A stretch of DNA of 64,000 nucleotides from Streptomyces canus (GTDB taxonomy: Bacteria; Actinomycetota; Actinomycetes; Streptomycetales; Streptomycetaceae). Shown piece by piece: positions 32,555-41,293 of the stretch. The notes beneath the pieces were generated by a model. It was not told the origin of the DNA. It was given only the letters and a program-made list of their open reading frames with translations, and ran no database searches. The position numbers were made by a program, and so were the translations under genes. Location of the stretch: positions 123,687 to 187,686 of the forward strand of contig NZ_KQ948658.1 of NCBI RefSeq assembly GCF_001514145.1. The letters are read 5' to 3'. The number at the start of each line of letters is the position of its first letter. Positions within the stretch are counted from its first letter, which is position 1.

Positions 32555-32899
32555 TCAGCCGCCGTAGCCCTGCCCGTGGCCCTTCTTGTGGCCACCGGCG
32601 CGGTGCTCCTTGTGGCCGCCGTTCTTCTCGTCGTCGGCCTTCGTCTCCTTGTGGTCGCCACTGCCGTTCTCGCAGTGGTTGCCGAACGCCGGGTTCAGCA
32701 GGCCGACCACGTTGACGGTGTTGCCGCACACGTTGATCGGGATGTGGATCGGGACCTGGACGACGTTGCCCGACAGGAAGCCGGGCGAGTGGACGGCAGC
32801 GCCGTTGGCGCCCGCGTCCGCCATGGCCAGGCCGGCGCCGCCGATCATCACGGCACCGGTGCCGAGGGCGACTCCGGCTGCCTTCGCGATGCGAGACAT
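32555..32899 (-). CDS. chpG: Short chaplin with basic C-terminal extension (ChpG by position)
   Basis: A 114-residue preprotein. ATG 32899 is six bases after AAAGGAG. The signal peptide is residues 1-27 (MSRIAKAAGVALGT...GLAMA). One chaplin domain: HSPGFLSGNVVQVPIHIPIN, VCGNTVNVVGLLNPAFGNHC. After the domain an unusual tail of about 37 residues is rich in Lys, His, Asp and Gly (KETKADDEKNGGHKEHR, GGHKKGHGQGYGG), which the other short chaplins here lack. It is secreted to the aerial-hypha surface. A BldN-type element lies 58 bp upstream. Confidence 0.92.
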   Translation of the reverse strand: MSRIAKAAGVALGTGAVMIGGAGLAMADAGANGAAVHSPGFLSGNVVQVPIHIPINVCGNTVNVVGLLNPAFGNHCENGSGDHKETKADDEKNGGHKEHRAGGHKKGHGQGYGG

Positions 32900-32956
32900 C
32901 ACGTTCTCCTTTGGTTCGGGGGGTACGACGGCAGGACGCGCCGTCGCACTCCCCCT

Positions 32957-32984
32957 TCAACGCCGCCCGTCATGGCTGGTAACG
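32957..32984 (-). promoter_or_regulatory. BldN-type promoter element for chpG
   Basis: On the minus strand CGTTAC, 16 bases, CGTTGA: the -10 is at 32962-32957 and the -35 at 32984-32979. It is a close match in this window to the published BldN-type pattern. Confidence 0.7.
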
Positions 32985-33029
32985 GCGCTTCGATGCAGAT
33001 CACCCGTTTTGAACAAGGACGGGGAGGGA

Positions 33030-33989
33030 TCAGGGCAGCCGCCGTATCGGAGCGCCCGAGAGGAAGGCCCGGATGTCCTCGATCGCCTGGCCGTAGTACG
33101 TCGTGTAGTTGGCGTGGGAGACATAACCGAGGTGGGGCGTGGCGAGCAGGCGGGGGGCCGTGCGCAGCGGGTGGTCGGCGGGCAGGGGCTCGGTGTCGAA
33201 GACGTCGACGCCCGCGCCGGCGATGCGGCCCTCGTGCAGGGCGGCGAGGAGGGCGTCCTGGTCGACGATGGCGGCGCGCGAGGTGTTGATCAGGTAGGCG
33301 GTCGGCTTGACGAGAGCGAGTTCGGCCGGGCCGAGCAGGCCGCGGGTGCGGTCGCCGAGGGCCAGGTGCACGGAGACGAAGTCGCTGGTGGCGAGGAGGT
33401 CGGGCAAGGAGGGCGCGAGGTCGACGCCCACCTCGTCGGCGCGCTCCTTGGTGAGGTTCTGGCTCCAGGCGCTGACCTGCATACCGAAGGCGAGGCCGAC
33501 CCGCGCCACCCGGCTGCCGATCTTCCCGAGGCCGAGCAGCCCGAGCCGGCGGCCGTGCAGATCGGCGCCGACGGTCCGCTGCCAGGGGCCGTTCTCGCGC
33601 AGGGCCCGGCTCTCCTCGACGATCCCCCGGGCGAGGCCGAGCAACAGTGCCCAGGTCAGCTCGACGGGCGGGGTGGACGAACTCGCCGTACCGCACACGG
33701 TGACGCCGTGCGTCTCGGCGGCGGCGTAGTCGATGACGGTGTTGCGCATACCGGAGGCGACGATCAGCTTCAGCCGGGGCAGGCGGGTGATCAACGAGCC
33801 GGGGAAAGCCACGCGTTCGCGCAGGGTGACCACGATGTCGACGTCGGCGAGAGCCGCGGCGAGCGCGTCCTCGTCGGGGAAGTGGGTGCCGAAGGTGACG
33901 ACGTCGACCTCGCCGGCCAGCGGTGACCAGTCGGCGACCTCGGTCGCCACGTTCTGAAAGTCGTCCAGCACAGCACAACGCAGCCGCAC
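33030..33989 (-). CDS. D-isomer specific 2-hydroxyacid dehydrogenase
   Basis: A 319-residue enzyme from GTG 33989, with AAGGG eight bases upstream. The NAD-binding motif is GRRLGLLGLGKIGSRVARVG with the following SWSQNLT. The substrate-binding/catalytic Arg lies in YLINTSRAAIVDQDALLAAL. GAGVDVFDTEPLPADHPL carries the acidic relay, and LLATPHLGYVS supplies the catalytic His. It reduces a 2-keto acid to the D-2-hydroxy acid with NAD(P)H; the substrate is not predictable. It is a single gene with no functional link visible to its neighbours. Confidence 0.92.
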   Translation of the reverse strand: MRLRCAVLDDFQNVATEVADWSPLAGEVDVVTFGTHFPDEDALAAALADVDIVVTLRERVAFPGSLITRLPRLKLIVASGMRNTVIDYAAAETHGVTVCGTASSSTPPVELTWALLLGLARGIVEESRALRENGPWQRTVGADLHGRRLGLLGLGKIGSRVARVGLAFGMQVSAWSQNLTKERADEVGVDLAPSLPDLLATSDFVSVHLALGDRTRGLLGPAELALVKPTAYLINTSRAAIVDQDALLAALHEGRIAGAGVDVFDTEPLPADHPLRTAPRLLATPHLGYVSHANYTTYYGQAIEDIRAFLSGAPIRRLP

Positions 33990-34215
33990 GTCGGGTCCCT
34001 TCGGTTCCGCTCGACCGTTGACGAGGGTGACTTTACGGGGGCTTCTTCCGGGCGAAGCGCACTTGCGGGCGAGGTCTCCAACGGATCGGCCGTGGTGAGG
34101 CCGGTCGCCGCCAGGGCGTGGGCGACCCGGGCGAGGCGGAGCAACCGGTGATCCGCGGTCGATGAGCCGCGCGCCCGCCTGGCTCGGCCCGCCCGCTCTT
34201 CGGCCGGGGCGATGG

Positions 34216-34332
34216 CGCGATCCACGCGACCCCGACCGAGGCGTCGAGCCCGCCCGAGAAGGCGACGCCGACGCGCCGGCCGGCCGGAAGGGGGGCGAGG
34301 ACCTTGGTGGGGCGAGGCGCTTGGTCCAACAC
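34216..34332 (-). pseudogene. N-terminal remnant of argininosuccinate synthase (argG)
   Basis: The minus strand encodes PTKVLAPLPAGRRVGVAFSG then GLDASVGVAWI. This matches the ATP-pyrophosphatase loop at the start of ArgG (KVLTSLP.G.RVGIAFSGGLDTSVAVAW). The similarity ends after about 38 codons and no further ArgG sequence follows down to the dehydrogenase gene. A 5' fragment lying 62 bp from a tRNA gene suggests a leftover of an integration or deletion event. Confidence 0.65.
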
Positions 34333-34393
34333 CGCTGTGTGTGCTGGGCATGAGAAAGCCCCCCACCTGTTGGTGCTGGTGAGAGGGTGTTTG

Positions 34394-34466
34394 CGCCCCC
34401 GGCAGGACTCGAACCTGCGGCCAAGCGCTTAGAAGGCGCCTGCTCTATCCACTGAGCTACGGGGGC
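34394..34466 (-). tRNA. tRNA-Arg (anticodon TCT)
   Basis: A 73-nt cloverleaf on the minus strand. The acceptor stem GCCCCCG pairs with CGGGGGC. The D arm is TAGCTCAGTGGATAGAGCA, the anticodon loop CTTCTAA gives anticodon TCT, and the T arm GGTTCGAGTCC is canonical. The discriminator is G, and CCA is not encoded. It decodes AGA/AGG, rare codons in such a GC-rich genome. Confidence 0.95.
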
Positions 34467-34789
34467 CGGGTGTGGTGGCCTCTGTCTTGGGGTGCCCGGG
34501 TGTGGGCCGGTCCGTGACGTTGCCGGGGACAAGGATAGGGCTCCCGCGTCCTTGTCCCTGTTGCTTCGCCTCCGTGGCTCGATGTGGAGGTTCGGTGAAG
34601 CGGTCCTGATAATCGCAGGCAGGTACGAATCGTGCACCGCTTTTGGCGTCTCGCGCACCGGGTGTTGTGCACTCGTTATGCCTGGACTGTGCCCTTGTCC
34701 CAGTCGCCCCTTCCGTCCGATGTGTTCCGTCGGCGCGCAGACATGCTCATATGCTTCAGAATTCCCCTAAAATTGGGCATTCTTCACAT
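34467..34789. other. Intergenic region between tRNA-Arg and the dynamin-like genes
   Basis: A 323-bp stretch without a supported gene. Its lower GC content toward 34740-34790 suggests the promoter of the following GTPase pair. No confident promoter, att-site duplicate or integrase trace was seen. Confidence 0.4.
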
Positions 34790-36397
34790 GTGGTGACCTT
34801 GGACGTACGGCCTCAGCTGCTCGACGCACTCTCCGCCCTGCGCGACCGTGTCGCCGCCGCACGCTTTCCGCTGCCCCTGCCGGGGGCCCCACGCGCGCGT
34901 GCCAACCGCGACGAACTGCTGGCCCAGCTCGACGACTATCTGGTGCCCCGGTTGAGGGACCCCGAAGCGCCGCTGCTGGCCGTGGTGGGCGGTTCCACCG
35001 GGGCCGGCAAGTCGACCCTCGTCAACTCCCTTGTGGGAAGGCGGGTGAGCGAGGCGGGCGTGCTGCGGCCGACCACGAGGACACCGGTGCTGGTCTGCCA
35101 TCCGGAGGACCATCACTGGTTCAGCGGAATGCGCGTACTGCCCGACCTCACGCGCGTGTGGGTGCCTCAACAGGAGGCGGGGGACGAACTCCTGCTGCCC
35201 GGCGAGGACCCCACGCGTGTGCTCCGCATCGAGACCGCCGACACCCTCCCGCCGGGCCTCGCGCTCCTGGACGCCCCCGACGTCGACTCCCTCGTCGCCG
35301 ACAACCGCGTTCTCGCCGCCGAACTGATCTGCGCGGCCGACGTCTGGATCATGGTCACCACGGCCGCCCGCTACGCCGACGCCGTCCCCTGGCATCTCCT
35401 GCGCACCGCCAAGGAGTACGACGCCACGCTCGTGACCGTCCTCGACCGGGTCCCGCACCAGGTCGTCTCCGAGGTCTCGCGGCAGTACGGCGCCCTGCTC
35501 ACCAAGGCGGGCCTCGGCGACGTGCCCCGGTTCACGGTTCCGGAGCTGCCCGAGTCGGCCTGGGGCGGCGGGCTGCTGCCGGCCACCGCCGTGGCGTCCC
35601 TGCGGACCTGGCTCGTCCACCAGGTGCAGGACCCCGCGGCCCGACAGCGCGTGGTCGCCCGTACGGCCCACGGGGTGCTTGCCTCCCTGAAGTCCCGGAT
35701 GCCCGAGCTGGCCGGCGCGGCCGCCGCCCAGTACGCGGCCGCGCTGCGGCTCACCTCCGCCGTCGAGGGGGCGTACGACAGCGAGCGCGCGCGCGTGCGG
35801 GGGCGGCTCCAGGCCGGTGCCGTGCTCGCCGGTGACGCCCTCAAGCGCTGGCGGGCCTTCCCCCTGGACTGCACCGCCGCGGAGCTCCTGGACGCCCTCG
35901 TGGAGAGTCTGGGCGCCCTCCTGCTGTGCTCGGTGACCGCCGCCGACGAGCGCGTCGACGAGGCCTGGCGGCGCGAACCGGCCGCGGCCGCGCCGGAACT
36001 GACGGACCGCGATCCGACCCCGGAGAGCGCCGAGCACCGGATCGGGCTGGCCGTACGGCGTTGGCGGCGGGAGCTGGAGGAGTACGCCGAGGAGGAGATC
36101 CGCGACCTCGACCGCGGGGTCACGCCCGACCCGGAGACGGTCGCCGCCCTCGTCGCCACCGCGCTGCTCGGCGGACGCCGGGCGCGGGTCGCCGGTGAGG
36201 GGCTCGCCGAACGGATCGGCGCCCACGGAGCCCTGCGGCTGCGCGACCGCGGCGGACGGCTGCTCGCCGAGCACCTCGACCGGGTCGTGCACACCGAACG
36301 CGAACGCCGGCTCGCCCCGCTCGACGCACTCGACGTACACCCCGAGCCCCAGGCCGAACTCATCGCCGCGCTGTCCGTACTGCAGAAGGAGAGGTGA
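34790..36397 (+). CDS. dynA: Dynamin-like GTPase (probable DynA)
   Basis: A 535-residue protein from GTG 34790 (GTG 34793 also possible); no Shine-Dalgarno is visible, so the mRNA may be nearly leaderless. The P-loop is [20 protein letters not shown] near residue 66. Switch region [15 protein letters not shown] and [14 protein letters not shown] (G3) follow, and a long helical C-terminal half lacks membrane spans. It is followed three bases later by a second, membrane-spanning GTPase. Streptomyces DynA/DynB are such a pair, which stabilise FtsZ rings at sporulation septa. Assignment to DynA rests on this architecture and adjacency, not on an alignment. Confidence 0.8.
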   Translation: MVTLDVRPQLLDALSALRDRVAAARFPLPLPGAPRARANRDELLAQLDDYLVPRLRDPEAPLLAVVGGSTGAGKSTLVNSLVGRRVSEAGVLRPTTRTPVLVCHPEDHHWFSGMRVLPDLTRVWVPQQEAGDELLLPGEDPTRVLRIETADTLPPGLALLDAPDVDSLVADNRVLAAELICAADVWIMVTTAARYADAVPWHLLRTAKEYDATLVTVLDRVPHQVVSEVSRQYGALLTKAGLGDVPRFTVPELPESAWGGGLLPATAVASLRTWLVHQVQDPAARQRVVARTAHGVLASLKSRMPELAGAAAAQYAAALRLTSAVEGAYDSERARVRGRLQAGAVLAGDALKRWRAFPLDCTAAELLDALVESLGALLLCSVTAADERVDEAWRREPAAAAPELTDRDPTPESAEHRIGLAVRRWRRELEEYAEEEIRDLDRGVTPDPETVAALVATALLGGRRARVAGEGLAERIGAHGALRLRDRGGRLLAEHLDRVVHTERERRLAPLDALDVHPEPQAELIAALSVLQKER

Positions 36398-36400
36398 CCG

Positions 36401-38464
36401 ATGACCGCCGTCACGGATCAGGACCACACGGAGCAGGCGGGGAACGCCGTACCGGGGGAATCGGGGGACGGGGAGCGCGACGGGCACAGGCCGGTCGAGG
36501 AGACCCTGCCCGAGGCCGAAGCTGAGGCTGAGGCTGAGGCCGAGGTGGAGCCGGAGGGCGAGGACGAGCACGCGCGCGTGGAGCGCGTGGAGCGCGTGGA
36601 GACGGTGTCGGGACCGGAGAGCGGTCCTGAGCGGGACGAGGAGGGGAACGTGAGTGAGGCTCCGGGTCGTGCGCCTGCCGACGGTCACGCGCGTGCGGGG
36701 GCGGGGCGCGGGCGCAGGGGCGCCGGTAGTGGCTCCCCGGAGCCGGTGGACGCCGCCGCCCCCGCTGACGACGACTCCGCGGACGCCTGGGACGACGGGC
36801 TCATCGCGCGCCGGGTCACCGCCGAGACCGAGCAGGCCGCCGCCATGGAGGCCCGCGGGCACAACGCACCGCCTGCCGCCCCGCTCACCTACGACGGCCC
36901 TCTGCATTCCCGTCTGGACGCTCTGCGGGAGCTGGTCGGGCTCTCGCGGGCCCGGCTCGACAGCCGCACGCTCGCCGAGGCCGGCCAGGTCCTGGACGAG
37001 GCGGCCGCCCGGCGCAGGCTCTCCGGGCAGCACACCGTCGTCGCCATCGCCGGTGCGACGGGCAGCGGCAAGTCGCAGCTGTTCAACTCGCTCGCCGGAG
37101 TGGCCATCTCGGAGACCGGTGTACGCCGGCCCACCACGGCGGCGCCGATCGCGTGCAGTTGGAGCGACGGTTCGGCCAGTCTCATCGAACGGCTCGGCAT
37201 CCCGCCCCGGCTGCGGCGGCGCCCGCTGCAGAGTGCCGAGTCGGAGGCCCAACTGCGCGGGCTCGTCCTGGTGGACCTGCCCGACCACGACTCGGCCGCG
37301 GTCCAGCACCGCGAGCACGTGGACCGGATCCTGACGCTCGTCGACGCCGTCATCTGGGTCGTCGACCCCGAGAAGTACGCCGACGCGATCCTGCACGAGC
37401 GCTATCTGCGGCCCATGGCGGGCCACGCGGAGGTCATGTTCGTCGTGCTCAACCAGATCGACCGGCTGCCCGGGGAGGCCGCCGAGCAGGTCCTCGACGA
37501 TCTGCGGCGGCTGCTGGACGAGGACGGGATCGCCCTCGGGGAGTACGGCGAACCGGGCGCCACGGTGCTCGCGCTGTCGGCGCTCACCGGGGACGGCGTC
37601 GGTGAACTGCGGGAGGCGCTCGGGCACTTCGTGACGGAGCGCGGAGCTCCCGCGCGGCGGATCGCGGCCGATGTGGACGCGGCGGCGTGGCGGCTGCGGC
37701 CTGTCTACGCGACGGGCCGGCGCACCGGGCTGAGCGAGGCGGCGCGCGACGACTTCGCCGCCCGGCTCGCGGACGCGGTCGGTGCCACCGCGGCGGGCGA
37801 GGCGGCCGAACGCGCCTGGCTGCGCAACGCCAACCGCGCGTGCGGGACGCCCTGGCTGCGGCTGTGGCGCTGGTTCGATGACCGGCGCGAACCTTCCACG
37901 GGACGGCTGCCGGTACGTGCCCAGCCCGACGAGGAGGCGACCGCGCGCCAGCGTGTGGAGCAGGCCGTACGGACGCTCGCCGACCGGGCCTCGGCAGGAC
38001 TGCCCGCGCCGTGGGCGCAGGCGGTGCGCGAGGCGGCCGTACGCGGCTCCCAGGGACTGCCCGAGGCGCTGGACCAGCTGACGGCCCGAGCCGGGCTGCC
38101 ACCGGGCCGCCCGCCGCGTCCGGGCTGGTGGCCGGTGGCCGTACTGGCGCAGGCGTCCATGACGCTTCTTCAAATCGTCGGCGGACTCTGGCTGGTGGGC
38201 CAGATCGTCGGGGTCATGGCGCCGAACCTGGGGGTCCCGGTGCTGCTGATGGTGGCCGGCATCATCGGCGGTCCGATCGTCGAGTGGAGTTGCCGGATGG
38301 CGGCACGGGGCCCCGCGCGGCGGTACGGCGTGGAGGCGGAACGGCGGCTGCGGGAGGCGGCGTCCGGGTGCGGGCGTGCGCGGGTGCTGGATCCGGTGGC
38401 GGCGGAGCTGCTGCGCTACCGGGAGGTCCGGGAGCAGTACGGCAGGGTCGTCGGGGTGGGGTGA
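36401..38464 (+). CDS. dynB: Dynamin-like GTPase with two membrane helices (probable DynB)
   Basis: A 687-residue protein. ATG 36401 lies behind AAGGAG. A long acidic N-terminal region includes an EAEAEAEAEAEVEPEGEDE repeat and a VERVERVE repeat. The GTPase domain starts near residue 205 with VVAIAGATGSGKSQLFNSLA (P-loop). RRPTTAAPIACSW and LVDLPDHDSAA (G3) follow, then VLNQIDRLPG (G4, NQxD). Two hydrophobic helices lie near residues 575-625 (WWPVAVLAQASMTLL..., VPVLLMVAGIIGGPI). In Streptomyces the DynB partner is membrane-anchored and acts with DynA and SsgB at division septa. Confidence 0.8.
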   Translation: MTAVTDQDHTEQAGNAVPGESGDGERDGHRPVEETLPEAEAEAEAEAEVEPEGEDEHARVERVERVETVSGPESGPERDEEGNVSEAPGRAPADGHARAGAGRGRRGAGSGSPEPVDAAAPADDDSADAWDDGLIARRVTAETEQAAAMEARGHNAPPAAPLTYDGPLHSRLDALRELVGLSRARLDSRTLAEAGQVLDEAAARRRLSGQHTVVAIAGATGSGKSQLFNSLAGVAISETGVRRPTTAAPIACSWSDGSASLIERLGIPPRLRRRPLQSAESEAQLRGLVLVDLPDHDSAAVQHREHVDRILTLVDAVIWVVDPEKYADAILHERYLRPMAGHAEVMFVVLNQIDRLPGEAAEQVLDDLRRLLDEDGIALGEYGEPGATVLALSALTGDGVGELREALGHFVTERGAPARRIAADVDAAAWRLRPVYATGRRTGLSEAARDDFAARLADAVGATAAGEAAERAWLRNANRACGTPWLRLWRWFDDRREPSTGRLPVRAQPDEEATARQRVEQAVRTLADRASAGLPAPWAQAVREAAVRGSQGLPEALDQLTARAGLPPGRPPRPGWWPVAVLAQASMTLLQIVGGLWLVGQIVGVMAPNLGVPVLLMVAGIIGGPIVEWSCRMAARGPARRYGVEAERRLREAASGCGRARVLDPVAAELLRYREVREQYGRVVGVG

Positions 38465-38683
38465 GGGGCGTGACGGCGGTGGGGTGACGGCGGGTCCGTG
38501 GACCCGTTCCCTCGTTCGGGTGGCGGAGTTGTCCACAACCCGTGGACGGTCCACAGGGCCCAGCGGGCTCGGCCCGGCGGAGGCAGTCTGGCTTCGCGGC
38601 GATCGCGGTGACGCGGTCGGCACGCAGACAGCAGCAGCCGTACGGGACGGGCCCGTACGTATGTCCGGGAGGGGATCCCAGCG

Positions 38684-39145
38684 ATGAACGAGACGATGAT
38701 CTGCGCGGTGGGCAACGTGGCGACACAGCCGGTGTACCGGGAGTTGGCCACGGGCGCGTCGGTGCGGTTCCGGCTGGCGGCGACCGCGCGCTATCTGGAC
38801 CGCGAGAAGAACGAATGGACGGACGGGCACACCAACTTCTTCACGGTGTGGGCCAATCGCCAGCTCGCCACCAACGTGTCGGGGTCGATCAACGTGGGTG
38901 ATCCGGTGGTCGTCCACGGCAGGTTGAAGGTGCGCTCGGAAGGGCGCGAGGGGCAGCCGGCCTGGACCTCGGCCGACATCGACGCGGTGGCGATCGGCCA
39001 CGACCTCGCGCGTGGCACCTCGGCCTTCCGGCGCACACAGCGTCCGGAGCACACCGTCGAGGGTTCGTCCACGCAGCCCGAGCCCTCCTGGGAGACACCG
39101 CCGGGTGAGTCCGCGGGCCGACCGGAGGCCGTCGCGGTGACGTGA
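38684..39145 (+). CDS. ssbB: Single-stranded DNA-binding protein, SsbB type
   Basis: A 153-residue protein from ATG 38684. The OB fold spans residues 1-108: MNETMICAVGNVATQPVYRE, SVRFRLAATARYLDREKNEW and VHGRLKVRS. The Ser/Pro/Glu-rich C-terminal tail lacks the acidic DDDIPF tip of SsbA. In Streptomyces the second Ssb paralogue, SsbB, takes part in chromosome segregation during sporulation. That suits its place just downstream of the septation GTPases. It is transcribed in the same direction, with a 219-bp gap that may hold its own promoter. Confidence 0.88.
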   Translation: MNETMICAVGNVATQPVYRELATGASVRFRLAATARYLDREKNEWTDGHTNFFTVWANRQLATNVSGSINVGDPVVVHGRLKVRSEGREGQPAWTSADIDAVAIGHDLARGTSAFRRTQRPEHTVEGSSTQPEPSWETPPGESAGRPEAVAVT

Positions 39146-39412
39146 CGTCGGCCGAGGGCGCGGCGGCCCTGACCGAAATGCGGCTTATCGGCGAATGCGT
39201 TCCGGATGCTGCCGGTCGATTTGTCGATAAGCCCTGCGGGTGAACGCGCTTGGCGATAACGATTCCGAGTCGGATCGATCTTCCGGCCGCATCCCCGGGA
39301 AGAGGGGGGCGGCCGCGTCCCTAGGATGCCGAACACAGCTCCCGGGGTTACTGATTCTGCTGGTGGGACCGCCACTCCGCTCGTCAACGGGGCCTGTTCG
39401 AAGGGGAATTCC

Positions 39413-40825
39413 GTGTTTTCTGCGTTCTCTGCACTGTCCGTGCGCGGACGGGGAGCGGCTCGCCTCGCGGCCGTCACGTTCGTCTCCGGCCTGCTCGCCG
39501 CCGGTGCGACGGTGGCCGTCGCCGACACGGCGTCCGCGGACGAGGCGGCGCAGAACCAGAGAGGGGCGACCGCCACCATAGGGGGCCTGAAGACCTACGG
39601 CGACGCGGTGATACACGACACCGACAGCGATCTGCGGGTGCCGGCCGGGCTGTTCGAGATGTCCGTCGAGGGTGGCGGAACCCTGCAGACGTACTGCGTC
39701 GACCTCTACAACCCCACGCAGAAGGACGCCAAGTACCACGAGACCGACTGGAGCGGCACCTCGCTGGGCGCCAACAAGGGTGCGGGCAAGATCCGTTGGA
39801 TCCTGCAGAACTCCTATCCCCAGGTCAACGATCTCGCGGCGCTCGCCGCCAAGGCCGGTATCACCTCGGGCCTGACCGAGCAGGACGCGGCGGCCGGCAC
39901 CCAGGTGGCGATCTGGCGCTACTCGGACCACGCCGACGTCGACGCCGTCGACCCGCAGGCCGAGAAGCTTGCGGACCACCTGGAGAAGAGCGCCCGTGAC
40001 CTTGTCGAGCCGGCGGCGTCGCTGACGCTCGACCCGCCCGCGGTCTCCGGTCACCCCGGCGAGCTGCTCGGCCCGGTCACGGTGCACACCAACGCGGCCG
40101 GCGCGACGGTCACCCCGCCGGCGGACGCGGCCACCAGCGGCGTGCGGATCGTCGGCAAGGACGGCAGGCCGGTGACGTCCGCGAGCAACGGCAGCGAGCT
40201 CTACTTCGACGTTCCCGAGGACGCGGCGGGGGGCTCGGCCGACCTCACCGTGCAGGCCTCGACCACCGTGCCGGTCGGGCGTGCGTTCGCCTCCGAGAGC
40301 CGGAGCCAGACGCAGATCCTCGCCGGCTCCAGCGAGTCGACGGTCTCGGCGACGGCGAGCGCGACCTGGGCGAAGGAGGGCGCCGTACCGGCCCTCTCCG
40401 CCGCCCGGAACTGCACCGAGGGCGGCCTGGACATCACCGCGGTCAACCAGGGCGACGAGGAGTTCGCGTTCGAGCTGATGGGCACGGAGTACGCCATCGC
40501 GGCGGGCGAGTCCCGCACGGTGACGGTCCCGCTCCAGGAGGACCAGGCGTACGACTTCACGATCACCGGCCCCGACGGTCTCGCCAAGCGTTTCACCGGC
40601 GTCCTCGACTGCCGCACCCGCAGCAGCGAGACGGGCGCCACGACCCAGACCCTGAGCGAGCCCAGCCCTGCCACGGTGGCCGTCCCCACCACCGACGTCA
40701 ACCTCGCCGAGACCGGCGGCTCCGCCACCACCCCGCTGATCGCCGGTACCGCCATCGCCCTGGTGGTGATCGGGGGCGCGGCCCTGGTCCTCACCGGCAG
40801 GAAGCAGAACCGGGCACAGGACTGA
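39413..40825 (+). CDS. Cell-wall anchored thioester-domain (TQxA) surface protein
   Basis: A 470-residue preprotein. GTG 39413 lies behind AAGGGG. The signal peptide is about residues 1-42. The thioester domain has TLQTYCVDLYNPTQKDAKYH (Cys95) and AAGTQVAIWRYSDHAD (TQxA, Gln164); in this family Cys and Gln form an internal thioester that can bind host or matrix amines covalently. Two Ig-like, Thr/Ser-rich regions follow. The C-terminus has LAETGGSATTPLIAGTAIAL and a basic tail, an LAxTG sortase E signal. It should be wall-linked on hyphae. Streptomyces members have been reported among sortase substrates; ligand unknown. Confidence 0.9.
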   Translation: MFSAFSALSVRGRGAARLAAVTFVSGLLAAGATVAVADTASADEAAQNQRGATATIGGLKTYGDAVIHDTDSDLRVPAGLFEMSVEGGGTLQTYCVDLYNPTQKDAKYHETDWSGTSLGANKGAGKIRWILQNSYPQVNDLAALAAKAGITSGLTEQDAAAGTQVAIWRYSDHADVDAVDPQAEKLADHLEKSARDLVEPAASLTLDPPAVSGHPGELLGPVTVHTNAAGATVTPPADAATSGVRIVGKDGRPVTSASNGSELYFDVPEDAAGGSADLTVQASTTVPVGRAFASESRSQTQILAGSSESTVSATASATWAKEGAVPALSAARNCTEGGLDITAVNQGDEEFAFELMGTEYAIAAGESRTVTVPLQEDQAYDFTITGPDGLAKRFTGVLDCRTRSSETGATTQTLSEPSPATVAVPTTDVNLAETGGSATTPLIAGTAIALVVIGGAALVLTGRKQNRAQD

Positions 40826-40858
40826 CCGCGGCGCGGCGGTGACGGGCACAATGGCGTC

Positions 40859-41224
40859 ATGACCAAGCCAACCGCATCGCGGGCGCGTCACACCTCCTCG
40901 GACTCGGTGCTGTCCCTGTGGTCGCAGGACTCGGTGCTGTCGATCGGCTCGGTGGGCTCGGTCCTGTCCATCGGCTCCGTGGGCTCGGCGCTCTCGGTCG
41001 GCTCGATCGGCAGCGCCCTGTCCGTCGGCTCGATCGGCTCGGCCCTGTCCCTGATCTCGGCGGGGTCCTGGCTGAGCACGGGGTCGCTGCTGTCGGCGCA
41101 GTCGAAGTGGTCGGTGCTGTCGTGGCGCACGTCCCACGGGCTGATGCGGTCCGCGGGTGCGGTGGGGGCGGTGGCTGTGGGCGCCGCCGTGTTGCTGGCG
41201 GTGCGGGGCGGCTCCGACGCGTAG
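40859..41224 (+). CDS. x-Ser-x triplet-repeat membrane protein
   Basis: A 121-residue protein from ATG 40859, only 33 bp after the thioester gene. Residues 15-89 are 25 consecutive triplets with serine in the middle position of every one (DSV LSL WSQ DSV LSI GSV GSV ...). The outer positions are mostly Leu, Ile, Val or Gly. One membrane helix follows (about 96-115, SAGAVGAVAVGAAVLLAV). No signal peptide is seen ahead of the repeat. The strict three-residue period predicts a regular solenoid or sheet, with a serine-lined face. The family is unknown to me. ATG 40851 is an out-of-frame four-codon start just upstream. Confidence 0.75.
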   Translation: MTKPTASRARHTSSDSVLSLWSQDSVLSIGSVGSVLSIGSVGSALSVGSIGSALSVGSIGSALSLISAGSWLSTGSLLSAQSKWSVLSWRTSHGLMRSAGAVGAVAVGAAVLLAVRGGSDA

Positions 41225-41293
41225 GGGATGCCCGGCAGGGGTTCAGGGCGGCTCGCGCGTCGGAAGGAGCGCGGCCGGCATCCGGGCTGCACG

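Noticed and set aside
34033..34789. Integrated element at the tRNA-Arg gene
   Set aside because: No integrase, excisionase or repeated tRNA end is present in the window. Only an argG fragment hints at past recombination.
34784..39052. 1422-codon open frame on the minus strand
   Set aside because: It is the antisense shadow of the two GTPase genes and ssbB in very GC-rich DNA. It has no domain, ribosome site or sensible composition.
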